NCBI GenBank assembly: GCA_005888335.1
Contig: VAWY01000001.1
Coordinates: 1 to 16,952 of the forward strand
Reading direction: 5' to 3'
Origin: Actinomycetota bacterium
GTDB lineage: Bacteria; Actinomycetota; Thermoleophilia; Solirubrobacterales; Solirubrobacteraceae
Length of the DNA: 16,952 nucleotides
Of the stretch, positions 6,751 to 13,596 are shown piece after piece. The notes beneath the pieces are model-generated. The model saw nothing but the letters and a program-made list of their open reading frames with translations. It did not search any database and was not told where the DNA came from. The position numbers were made by a program, and so were the translations under genes. Within the stretch, counting starts at the first letter, position 1. Every line of letters begins with the position of its first letter.

Positions 6751-8556
6751 GTGAGCACTGACACCGCCGCGACGACGACCAACCAGAAGCTGGTGGGCTG
6801 GGTCGAGGAGGTGGCAGCGCTCACGCAGCCCGAGCGCATTCATTGGTGCGACGGCTCGGCCGAGGAGTACGACCGGCTCTGTCACGAGCTCGTGGAGGCC
6901 GGGACGTTCAAGAAGCTCTCCGAGGCCAAGCGACCACACAGCTACCTGGCGTGGTCGGACCCCTCGGACGTCGCCCGCGTCGAGGACCGGACGTTCATCT
7001 GCTCCAAGCGCGAGGAGGACGCCGGGCCGACCAACAACTGGCGCGCGCCCGCGGAGATGCGCGAGACGCTCGTCGAGCTGTTCACCGGTTCGATGCGCGG
7101 GCGGACGATGTACGTCGTGCCGTTCTCGATGGGGCCGCTGGGCTCGGACAAGTCGCAGATCGGCGTGCAGCTGACCGACTCGGCCTACGTCGCCGTGTCG
7201 ATGCGGATCATGACCCGCATGGGCCAGGCCGCCCTCGACTGCCTGGGCGAGAGCGGCGAGTTCGTGCCCTGCGTGCACTCGGTCGGCGCGCCCCTGGAGC
7301 CCGGCGCGCAGGACTCACCGTGGCCGACGAACGCCGACGTCAAGTACATCGTCCACTACCCCGAGACGCGGGAGATCTGGTCCTACGGCTCGGGCTACGG
7401 CGGCAACGCGCTGCTCGGCAAGAAGTGCCTCGCCCTGCGGATCGCGAGCGTCATCGCGCGCGACGAGGGGTGGATGGCCGAGCACATGCTCATCCTCAAG
7501 CTCACCTCGCCCGAGGGCGCCGTCAAGTACGTGACCGGCGCGTTCCCGAGCGCCTGCGGCAAGACCAACCTGGCGATGCTCATCCCGACGCTCGAGGGCT
7601 GGAAGGTCGAGACGGTCGGCGACGACATCGCGTGGATGAAGTTCGGCGACGACGGGCGCCTCTTTGCGATCAACCCCGAGTACGGCTTCTTCGGCGTCGC
7701 GCCCGGTACCGGCGAGCAGACCAATCCGAACGCGATGGCGTCGCTGCGCGAGAACGCGATCTTCACGAACTGCGCGCTGACCGACGACGGCGACGTGTGG
7801 TGGGAGGGCATGACGGACGAGCCCCCGGCGCACGCGATCGACTGGCACGGCAACGACTGGACGCCCGACGCCGACCATCCGGCCGCCCACCCCAACGCGC
7901 GCTTCACGGTCCCGGCCGCGCAGGCGCCGTCGATCGCGCCCGAGTGGGAGGACCCGGCCGGCGTGCCGATCGACGCGTTCCTGTTCGGCGGCCGGCGCGC
8001 GACCGTGGTCCCGCTCGTCCGCGAGGCCTTCGACTGGGAGCACGGCGTCTTCCTCGGCGCGACGATGAGCTCCGAGCAGACGGCGGCGGCGTTCGGCACG
8101 GTCGGCCAGCTGCGCTTCGACCCGTTCGCGATGCTGCCCTTCTGCGGCTACAACATGGCCGACTACTTCGAGCACTGGCTCGAGATCGGCCGCCGCGGCG
8201 ACGCGGACAAGCTGCCGAAGATCTTCTACGTCAACTGGTTCCGCAAGGACGACGACGGGAAGTTCCTGTGGCCCGGCTTCGGCGAGAACTCGCGCGTGCT
8301 CGAGTGGGTGTTCCGGCGCTGCGACGGCGACGCGGAGGCCAGCGAGACGCCGATCGGCCTCGTGCCGGCCGAGGGCGCGCTGAACACCGAGGGGCTCGAC
8401 CTGTCGCCGGATGCCCTGCGCACGCTGCTCAGCGTCGACACCGACGCGCTGAAGGCCGAGCTCACGCAGGTGCGCGAGCACCTGGCCAAGTTCGGCGACA
8501 GCCTGCCGGCGCCGATCCGCAAGCACTTCGACGCGCTCGAGGAGCGCCTCGCGTAA
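6751..8556 (+). CDS. pckG: Phosphoenolpyruvate carboxykinase (GTP)
   Basis: A 601-residue GTP-dependent PEPCK interconverting oxaloacetate + GTP with PEP + CO2 + GDP, the entry to gluconeogenesis from C4 acids or an anaplerotic reverse route. Marker stretches are NNWRAP and [15 protein letters not shown] (substrate loop), the P-loop variant [11 protein letters not shown] (263-273) with the reactive Cys269, [23 protein letters not shown] and [11 protein letters not shown]. Length matches the GTP class (about 600). The start is GTG 6751, set by the Shine-Dalgarno AAGGGG at 6739-6744. It lies 39 bases after maoC and is probably cotranscribed with it. The stop overlaps a small ATG frame (TAATG) that leads into a hairpin. 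No anomalies in the catalytic motifs. Confidence 0.97.
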   Translation: MSTDTAATTTNQKLVGWVEEVAALTQPERIHWCDGSAEEYDRLCHELVEAGTFKKLSEAKRPHSYLAWSDPSDVARVEDRTFICSKREEDAGPTNNWRAPAEMRETLVELFTGSMRGRTMYVVPFSMGPLGSDKSQIGVQLTDSAYVAVSMRIMTRMGQAALDCLGESGEFVPCVHSVGAPLEPGAQDSPWPTNADVKYIVHYPETREIWSYGSGYGGNALLGKKCLALRIASVIARDEGWMAEHMLILKLTSPEGAVKYVTGAFPSACGKTNLAMLIPTLEGWKVETVGDDIAWMKFGDDGRLFAINPEYGFFGVAPGTGEQTNPNAMASLRENAIFTNCALTDDGDVWWEGMTDEPPAHAIDWHGNDWTPDADHPAAHPNARFTVPAAQAPSIAPEWEDPAGVPIDAFLFGGRRATVVPLVREAFDWEHGVFLGATMSSEQTAAAFGTVGQLRFDPFAMLPFCGYNMADYFEHWLEIGRRGDADKLPKIFYVNWFRKDDDGKFLWPGFGENSRVLEWVFRRCDGDAEASETPIGLVPAEGALNTEGLDLSPDALRTLLSVDTDALKAELTQVREHLAKFGDSLPAPIRKHFDALEERLA

Positions 8557-8633
8557 TGGGCGCGCTCTTCCGGCGCTTCCTGCGCATCCTCCGGCGCCGC
8601 CGCGCGACGCGGCGCCGGCGGATCGGTCGCTAG
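8556..8633 (+). CDS. Possible 25-residue Arg-rich mini-ORF coupled to pckG
   Basis: The pckG stop is TAATG, and the ATG opens a 25-residue frame ending at TAG 8633. The product begins [16 protein letters not shown] and is almost half arginine (12 of 25). Overlapping stop/start codons are typical of translational coupling. However, most of the arginines come from CGG/CGC codons inside the 8591-8618 hairpin, so the frame may only be a by-product of the terminator. If translated, it would be a small basic, possibly membrane- or RNA-binding peptide. Function unknown. Confidence 0.3.
   Translation: MGALFRRFLRILRRRRATRRRRIGR
8591..8618 (+). terminator. GC-rich hairpin after pckG, probable terminator
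   Basis: CCGGCGCCGC (8591-8600) and GCGGCGCCGG (8609-8618) form a perfect 10-bp stem with an 8-base loop, 35 bases after the pckG stop. There is no T-tract, which is usual for actinobacterial hairpin terminators. It separates the metabolic genes from the secreted-protein gene. Confidence 0.6.
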
Positions 8634-8653
8634 AGGCGACTCGGGGTTTGCCG

Positions 8654-8670
8654 ACCCGCGGCCCGCGGGT
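8654..8670 (+). promoter_or_regulatory. Leader hairpin before the secreted-protein gene
   Basis: ACCCGCG-GCC-CGCGGGT is a perfect 7-bp stem with a 3-base loop, ending 2 bases before the GGAG ribosome site (8673-8676) of the gene starting at 8685. If transcribed, it sits where it could modulate ribosome access or mRNA stability. It could also be a second terminator stem for pckG. Confidence 0.4.
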
Positions 8671-8684
8671 ACGGAGCCCCGGCC

Positions 8685-10664
8685 ATGGAACGGCCCCTCG
8701 TCGCGCGGCTGGTCGCCGCCGCCCTCCTCACGCTTCTCGCTGCCGCCTCGCCTGCCGCCGCTGCGCCGCGCGCGTGGCAGGAGCCCATCACGCTCGGCAC
8801 GGCCGCGTCGGCCGGCCCCGGCGTATCGGCCGGGGCGCTGACGTCGGGCGGCGACGCCGTCGCCGCCTGGGACGAGGCCTCACCGGCGGGGCTCCGGGTC
8901 GCCGTCAAGCCGGCCGGCGGCGCGCCCGCGGTCAGCGCTCTCGACGACCGCGCCGGGAGCCCGGCGGTCGCGGCCGACCGCGCGGGCGGCGCCTTCGTCG
9001 CCTGGCGGCACGACGACGGGGCCGGCTCGGGCCCGATGCGCGTCGCGTACCGGCCCGCGGGCGGCGCCTTCGGCGCGCCGCAGGACTTCGGCGCCGCGTC
9101 GGGCGACCCCGCGCTGGCCGCGCGCGGCGACGGGGCCGCTGCGCTGGCCTGGGCGCGACCGGTCGGCACGTCGGGCGCCCTCGAGATCGTCGCGGCGGTC
9201 AGGCAGGCCGGCGGCTGGGGGTCGCCCGAGACCGTGGCCGGGCCGCTCGGCGAGGTGGACGACCTTCACGTCGGGCTCGACGGCGCCGGCGGCGTGATCG
9301 TCGCCTGGCGCGACCCGGCCGGGATCCGCGCGGCGACGCGGCCGGCCGGCGGCGGCGCGTGGACGCGCCAGACCGTCGCCCAGCCCGCGCGCACGACGCG
9401 CGGCCTCGACATGGCCGCCGGCGACGCCGGTGCCGTCCTGACCTGGGCCGAGGCCCGCGCCGACGCGACCGGCGCTGTCGAGGTCGCCGTCCGCCAGGGC
9501 GCCGGTTCGTTCGGCGCGCCGCAGGAGCTGCCCAGCAACGCGCTCTTCGAGGACGCCCCGCGCGCCGCCGTCAACGACGCGGGCGACGCCGCCGTCGTCT
9601 GGCCCGAGGGCTTCGTGCGCTCCGACGGCTGGGCGGGCATCCAGGGCCCGATCCTCGGCGTCACCGGGCGCCTCGGCCAGGGCTTCGGCGCCGCGAAGAT
9701 CGTCTCGGGCGCGCACACCGGGGTGGCGCCCAGCGTGGCGGTCGGCCCGTCGGGCGAGGCGCTCGTCGCCTGGAAGGACTGGCTCGGCACGGTGTTCTCC
9801 GCTCGCACGCCCGCCGGCGGGGATCCCGACGTGCCCGTCCCGGTCGCCTGCGGGCCGAAGCTCGACGCGCCGGTCGCCGTCGGCGTCGACGGCGACGGAA
9901 GCGGCACGCTGCTCGCCCAGCAGTCGGGTCAGGTGCGGATGATCCAGGACGCCCCGGCGCCGGACCCCCTCACGAGCCCGTGCGGCGGCCGGCTGTTGCC
10001 GATGGGCACCGCCGTGGCCGGCCAGCCGGTCAAGCTCGACGGCCTGGACTTCGTCCCGCGCGTCTACAACCCGCCGACGCTGCGCTCGGAGTGGGACTTC
10101 GACGCCGACGGCGTCTACGACGAGACCGTCGACGGCTACCAGGCCATGCACACGTTCCCCCGGCCGGGCCGCTACGTCGTCGCGATGAAGCTCGACTGGG
10201 CGTGGCCGCGTCCCGGAATGGAGGGCAGCGAGGTCCATCGCAGCATCGTCGAGGTCGGGGCTCCGGGTGCGAACAGCGCGCCGTCGGTCCTCGGCTTCGC
10301 GCCCAAGCCGCGCTCCGCGCGGCGCACCCCGGCCACGCTCGGTCTGGCGGCGGCGCTGCGCCGCGGCGTCCCGGTCCGGCTGCGACAGAGGCTCCCGCGC
10401 GGGACCGTGCTCGAGGTCCTGGCGCGGCGGGCGGACCTGCGCTCGCGGTCGGGCGCGGGCTCGCGCTTCGCGCGCGCCGCGCGGGTCGCGACGATCGTGC
10501 TCGGCCGCCGCAGCGGCCCGGTGAAGGCGGGGCGCGTCTACGTCCGCATCCAGCACGGGCGCGCCGCCGTGCGCCGCCTGAAGCGGCTGCGGCTGACCGT
10601 CCGGGCGCGCTCCGGCCGCCACCGCGTGCTCTGGCGCGAGACCGTCCTGCTGCTGGCGCCTTGA
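8685..10664 (+). CDS. Secreted repeat protein with PKD-like domain
   Basis: A 659-residue exported protein of unknown role. Residues 1-27 are a Sec-type signal peptide (basic start, Leu/Ala core, SPAAAA cleavage region). About residues 35-420 contain repeats of the type AW(R/D)...G(I/L)R(V/A)A.(R/K)PAGG.FG.PQ, resembling beta-propeller blades. A PKD-like segment follows at about 445-505, with the calcium-type loop DFDADGVYDE and HTFPRPGRYVV. The last ~110 residues are an Arg-rich beta segment. ATG 8685 is supported by GGAG at 8673-8676. The gene ends 4 bases from the convergent arsR stop. The architecture suggests an adhesion or surface/extracellular binding protein. No enzyme motif is seen. 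Confidence 0.85.
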   Translation: MERPLVARLVAAALLTLLAAASPAAAAPRAWQEPITLGTAASAGPGVSAGALTSGGDAVAAWDEASPAGLRVAVKPAGGAPAVSALDDRAGSPAVAADRAGGAFVAWRHDDGAGSGPMRVAYRPAGGAFGAPQDFGAASGDPALAARGDGAAALAWARPVGTSGALEIVAAVRQAGGWGSPETVAGPLGEVDDLHVGLDGAGGVIVAWRDPAGIRAATRPAGGGAWTRQTVAQPARTTRGLDMAAGDAGAVLTWAEARADATGAVEVAVRQGAGSFGAPQELPSNALFEDAPRAAVNDAGDAAVVWPEGFVRSDGWAGIQGPILGVTGRLGQGFGAAKIVSGAHTGVAPSVAVGPSGEALVAWKDWLGTVFSARTPAGGDPDVPVPVACGPKLDAPVAVGVDGDGSGTLLAQQSGQVRMIQDAPAPDPLTSPCGGRLLPMGTAVAGQPVKLDGLDFVPRVYNPPTLRSEWDFDADGVYDETVDGYQAMHTFPRPGRYVVAMKLDWAWPRPGMEGSEVHRSIVEVGAPGANSAPSVLGFAPKPRSARRTPATLGLAAALRRGVPVRLRQRLPRGTVLEVLARRADLRSRSGAGSRFARAARVATIVLGRRSGPVKAGRVYVRIQHGRAAVRRLKRLRLTVRARSGRHRVLWRETVLLLAP

Positions 10665-10668
10665 CGCC

Positions 10669-10977
10669 CTAGCCGCCGCGCTGCACGTAGCGCTCGAGCG
10701 CGGCGAGGCGCTCGTCCCACTCGCCGCCGACCGAGGCCATCCAGGAGATCGCCTCCCCGAGCGGGGCGGGGGTCGGTGAGAAGCGGCGCTCGCGCCCGGC
10801 GCGCCGCGCCGACACCAGCCCGGCCTCCTCGAGCACGGCGAGGTGCTTGGCGACCGCCTGGCGCGTGACGGTCAGGCCGGCCGCGATCTCGGTCGCGGTC
10901 GCGCTGCCGCGCGACACGCGCTCCATCACCGTCCGGCGTGTGGGGTCGGCCAGGGCGGTGAAGACGTCGCTGGTCAC
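10669..10977 (-). CDS. ArsR-family winged-helix transcriptional regulator
   Basis: A 102-residue ArsR-type repressor. It opens with DVFTALADPTRRTVMERVSRG, typical of the non-metal ArsR group that accompanies SRPBCC genes. The recognition helix region is EIAAGLTVTRQAVAKHLAVLEEAGLV (30-55), then a wing with RRAGRERRFSPT. No cysteine or histidine metal site is present. The start is GTG 10977, which overlaps the SRPBCC stop as GTGA, so the two are coupled. It is the third gene of sulfatase-SRPBCC-arsR. It is the obvious candidate to bind the GCAAC-N6-GTTGC repeats at 11316, 12940 and 12979, giving autoregulation; this is inference from position. Confidence 0.92.
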   Translation of the reverse strand: MTSDVFTALADPTRRTVMERVSRGSATATEIAAGLTVTRQAVAKHLAVLEEAGLVSARRAGRERRFSPTPAPLGEAISWMASVGGEWDERLAALERYVQRGG

Positions 10978-11324
10978 GCGAGGGCGAACGCCGCGACCGG
11001 CGTGGCCAGCGCGGTCGGGCCGGCCGGCGTCTCGGTCACGCGCACGCGGGTGCCGCCCACCGCCGGGGCGAGCTCGAACGTCACCCGCGAGCCGTCGCCG
11101 CCCGCCGGCCACCACCAGAACGTGAGCCGCTCGCCCGGTGCGACCTCCTCGACCATCCCGCGCCGCTCCTCACCGCCGGCGAGCGTGAACGACGCGTCGC
11201 CTCCCGGGCGCAGCTCGAGCTCGACGCGCTCGGCGAGCCATGCCTCCAGGGCCGACGCGTCGCTGACGGCGGCCCAGGCCTCGTCGCGGTCGACGGGGAG
11301 CACCACCTCTTTCGTGCAACTCAT
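10974..11324 (-). CDS. SRPBCC (AHA1-like) domain protein
   Basis: A 116-residue START/SRPBCC-fold protein of the AHA1-like ligand-binding group: KEVVLPVDRDEAWAAVSDAS, LEAWLAERVELELRPGG, then VEEVAPGERLTFWWWP and GTRVRVTET. These proteins bind hydrophobic ligands and are very often encoded with an ArsR regulator. It is shorter than usual (about 140-160) and ends right after the last strand (ETPAGPTALATPVAAFALA), so the long C-terminal helix that closes the cavity appears shortened. ATG 11324 overlaps the sulfatase stop (ATGA). A TAGCAT hexamer ends exactly 7 bases upstream, so an internal leaderless promoter is likely in addition to readthrough. ATG 11333 is the alternative start. Confidence 0.85.
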   Translation of the reverse strand: MSCTKEVVLPVDRDEAWAAVSDASALEAWLAERVELELRPGGDASFTLAGGEERRGMVEEVAPGERLTFWWWPAGGDGSRVTFELAPAVGGTRVRVTETPAGPTALATPVAAFALA

Positions 11325-11331
11325 AGGTTGC
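11316..11331. promoter_or_regulatory. Operator copy A, GCAAC-N6-GTTGC, on the SRPBCC start
   Basis: A perfect 5-bp-arm inverted repeat with a 6-base centre (TCATAG), covering the SRPBCC start codon (11322-11324) and the base just after its predicted -10. Identical arms and spacing recur at 12940 and 12979. A bound repressor here would block SRPBCC-arsR initiation directly. Confidence 0.65.
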
Positions 11332-12916
11332 ATGCTAGCCGCTCGAGCGCCTCGGCAGCGGCACGTGTCCGGGGCTCGCCGGTCCGCACGTCGACGAGGT
11401 TGTCGATCTCGTCCGGGTCCGCTTCGAGGTCGTAGAGCTCGTGTTCGGCGGCCTTCTCCCCGCTCGGGTCGACGTACCTCGCGTACTTCCAGCCCGGCTC
11501 GCGCACAGCGCGCACGCGGTTGGGCTGGGGGACGACGTCGGCGCGCGCGGTGCCCGCCTGATGGTCGTCGTAGGTAAACCTGGTGGCGTCCTGCACCGAG
11601 GCTGCGGGCGCCGGATGCTCGACGACCGGCGTGAGGTCGACCGAGCAGCGACGCAGCGCCTCGCCGTCGGGTGCCGCGTGGCGGGCGAGCACCGGCGACA
11701 GGTCGCGCCCCGTCAGCTCGGCCGGCGCGCCGGCCAGCGCCAGCAGCGTCGGCAGGACGTCGATCAGCGAGGCGGGCGCGCGGGTCTCGCCGCCGTGCGG
11801 GAAGAGGACCGGGTTCGAGAAGACGAGCGGCACGCGCAGGCTCTCCTCGTAGGCGTTGAACGCCTTCTGGCGCATGCCGCCGTGGGCGAGGCCCATCTCG
11901 CCGTGGTCCGACAAGCGCACGACGATCGTCCGCGAGCGCAGCGAGGCGGGGTCGCCCGGGTCGCCGAGCGCGGCGACGAGACGCCCGACGTTGCGATTGA
12001 CGAGACGCTGCAGGTGCGCGTAGAAGCTGACGTAGTTGCGCCGCGCCGCGTCGTCGCGCAGCGGCCCCAGCAACAGCGTCAGGCCGAGGCTCATCAGGCG
12101 ATGCGCGGTCGGCTTCGTGCGCAGGTCCTCGCCCACCGTCGACGGCAGCCCGACCTCCAGGTCGGCCCAGTCGGTCGCGCGGTAGCCGCCCCGGTCGTAG
12201 GAGGAGGGATAGGCGAGCACGTCGTGGGGGTTGACGAGCGAGACGACCAGGGCGAAGGGCTCGGGAAGGTCCTCGCGGGAGAGAAAGGCCTCGGCCTGGG
12301 CGGTGAAGACGTCGTCCCAGCTCGTGCTGCCGCCGCCGAAGTGCTCGGGCTCGATGTCCTCGCCGGCGTCGGGCGGCTCCCACTCGGCGAAGCCGTAGTC
12401 GGTCGCCAGGCGCTCGGCGTCGGCCGGGCCCCACGCTCCGCTCAGCGGGCGGGTGAGGTGCCACTTGCCCTTGTAGGCGACCTCGTAGCCGCGCGCGCGC
12501 AACAGCATGGCGAGGTTGGGCAGGGCGGGATCGAGCTCGGGCTCGGGGCCGTGGCCGGCGCCGATCCCGGTGAGCATCCGGAGGAGGTTGGCCAGCCCGC
12601 GCACCGGCGAGATCCCTTTGCGGCTGGGCGCGTCGGCGAGGACCGCGGGCACGTTGCCGAGGTGCGGTTTGGCGCCACCGGCGGTCAGGGTCAGCGGGCT
12701 GCCGTGCTCGGCGGGCATGAGGCCGGTCAGGAGGGTTGCCCGGCTCGGCGTGCACATGCACGAGTTGCACGCCGCCTCCGTGAAGCTCAGGCCGGTCCGG
12801 CGCAGCTCCGCGTCGGCCGGCATCAGCGCGTCGACCCAGCCCGCCTCGTCGGGCCAGTGGCGCGGGGCGCGCTGCTGGTCGGTGATCACCACCAGGACGT
12901 TGGGCGGCCGCGCCAC
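11321..12916 (-). CDS. Sulfatase (arylsulfatase/alkaline phosphatase superfamily)
   Basis: A 531-residue type I sulfatase that hydrolyses sulfate esters; the substrate is unknown. The N-terminal metal motif is [11 protein letters not shown] (Asp13). The formylglycine site is C55[10 protein letters not shown], in a Cys-rich context (C50, C53, C55). KGKWHL is at 149-154, NPHDV at 229-233, and the second metal motif SDHGEMG at 336-342 (Asp337, His338). The C-terminal [10 protein letters not shown]...[15 protein letters not shown] is typical of the family. No signal peptide, so it is probably cytoplasmic or exported after folding. Activity needs a formylglycine-generating enzyme, which is not in this window. 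The start GTG 12916 is supported by GGGAGG at 12925-12930; the upstream frame is not protein-like. The stop overlaps SRPBCC (ATGA). Divergent from clpP. Confidence 0.93.
   Translation of the reverse strand: MARPPNVLVVITDQQRAPRHWPDEAGWVDALMPADAELRRTGLSFTEAACNSCMCTPSRATLLTGLMPAEHGSPLTLTAGGAKPHLGNVPAVLADAPSRKGISPVRGLANLLRMLTGIGAGHGPEPELDPALPNLAMLLRARGYEVAYKGKWHLTRPLSGAWGPADAERLATDYGFAEWEPPDAGEDIEPEHFGGGSTSWDDVFTAQAEAFLSREDLPEPFALVVSLVNPHDVLAYPSSYDRGGYRATDWADLEVGLPSTVGEDLRTKPTAHRLMSLGLTLLLGPLRDDAARRNYVSFYAHLQRLVNRNVGRLVAALGDPGDPASLRSRTIVVRLSDHGEMGLAHGGMRQKAFNAYEESLRVPLVFSNPVLFPHGGETRAPASLIDVLPTLLALAGAPAELTGRDLSPVLARHAAPDGEALRRCSVDLTPVVEHPAPAASVQDATRFTYDDHQAGTARADVVPQPNRVRAVREPGWKYARYVDPSGEKAAEHELYDLEADPDEIDNLVDVRTGEPRTRAAAEALERLACNL
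11332..11337 (-). promoter_or_regulatory. Candidate leaderless -10 for SRPBCC-arsR
   Basis: TAGCAT on the minus strand, ending 7 bases before the ATG at 11324. This is the spacing seen for leaderless TANNNT promoters in actinobacteria. It lies inside the end of the sulfatase gene and abuts operator copy A. Confidence 0.5.
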
Positions 12917-12939
12917 GCGGCAACCCTCCCACACTTTGC

Positions 12940-12955
12940 GCAACCGGGTGGTTGC
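12940..12955. promoter_or_regulatory. Operator copy B, GCAAC-N6-GTTGC, in sulfatase/clpP spacer
   Basis: GCAACC-GGGT-GGTTGC, a perfect inverted repeat with 6-bp arms, immediately upstream of the candidate clpP -10 (12956-12961) and 24 bases from the sulfatase GTG. It is well placed to control both divergent genes. A lone half-site GCAACC is also present at 12920-12925. Confidence 0.65.
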
Positions 12956-12961
12956 TAGAGT
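12956..12961 (+). promoter_or_regulatory. Candidate -10 element of clpP
   Basis: TAGAGT, matching TANNNT, starting at the base after operator copy B. Transcription would begin near 12968, leaving a leader of about 28 bases that contains operator copy C and the ribosome site. The only -35-like sequence (TTGCGC, 12936-12941) is spaced 14 bases away, shorter than ideal. Confidence 0.45.
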
Positions 12962-12978
12962 GGCGAGCGTCCGAAGAC

Positions 12979-12994
12979 GCAACCAAGGAGTTGC
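12979..12994. promoter_or_regulatory. Operator copy C, GCAAC-N6-GTTGC, around the clpP ribosome site
   Basis: GCAAC-CAAGGA-GTTGC: the 6-base centre plus the next G is the clpP Shine-Dalgarno AAGGAG (12985-12990). As DNA it is a third operator copy; as RNA the arms could form a small hairpin that holds the ribosome site in its loop. clpP starts 2 bases after it. Confidence 0.6.
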
Positions 12995-12996
12995 AC

Positions 12997-13596
12997 ATGC
13001 CGCTGGTGCCGATGGTCATCCGCCGCGACCCGCACGGGGAGCGCTCGTTCGACATCTACTCGCGCCTGCTCGACGAGCGGGTCATCTTCCTCGGCCAGCC
13101 GATCGACGACGAGGTGGCCAACGTCGTCGTCGCGCAGCTGCTGCACCTCGAAGCCGAGGACCCCGACAAGGACATCTGCCTGTACATCAACTCGCCGGGC
13201 GGGAGCGTGTACGCCGGGCTGGCGATCTACGACACCATGCAGTTCGTTCGCCCCGACGTGTCGACGATCTGCTGCGGGATCGCGATGTCGATGGGGGCGC
13301 TCGTGCTCGCCGGCGGCGCGCAGGGCAAGCGGGCCTCGCTGCCCAACGGGCGGATCCTCATCCACCAGCCGACGGGCGGGTTCCAGGGCCAGTCGACCGA
13401 CATCGAGATCCACGCGCGCGAGACGCTCGCGCTGCGCGAGCGCCTGGACGACCTCTACGCCCGCCACACGGGCCAGGCGCGCGAGCGCGTCCACGATGAC
13501 ATGGAGCGCGACCGCTTCTTCGCCCCAGGCGAGGCGCGCGACTACGGACTGATCGACCGCGTCATCGCCGAACGCGCAACCAACGGCGCGCGCTGA
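12997..13596 (+). CDS. clpP: ATP-dependent Clp protease proteolytic subunit
   Basis: A 199-residue ClpP serine protease subunit. It forms the tetradecameric chamber that degrades proteins unfolded by ClpX/ClpC partners. The catalytic triad is Ser98 ([10 protein letters not shown]), His123 (LIHQPTGG) and Asp172 (ERDRFF), at the family positions. The handle region [16 protein letters not shown] is present. ATG 12997 is chosen because AAGGAG (12985-12990) lies 6 bases upstream; an in-frame TTG at 12952 would run back through the promoter. No clpX or second clpP adjoins it, unlike the usual clpP1P2 pair, so it is likely an extra, separately regulated ClpP. Two GCAAC-N6-GTTGC sites precede it. Its end overlaps the opposing protease gene by 35 bases. 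Confidence 0.97.
   Translation: MPLVPMVIRRDPHGERSFDIYSRLLDERVIFLGQPIDDEVANVVVAQLLHLEAEDPDKDICLYINSPGGSVYAGLAIYDTMQFVRPDVSTICCGIAMSMGALVLAGGAQGKRASLPNGRILIHQPTGGFQGQSTDIEIHARETLALRERLDDLYARHTGQARERVHDDMERDRFFAPGEARDYGLIDRVIAERATNGAR

Noticed and set aside
12952..12996. Upstream TTG start for clpP
   Set aside because: It would read through the -10 and operator C. ATG 12997 has AAGGAG at the right distance and the normal ClpP N-terminus.
10974..13055. 693-codon minus-strand frame suggesting an SRPBCC fusion
   Set aside because: The part before 11333 is the sulfatase gene in the wrong frame; ATGA overlap and SRPBCC homology begin at 11324.
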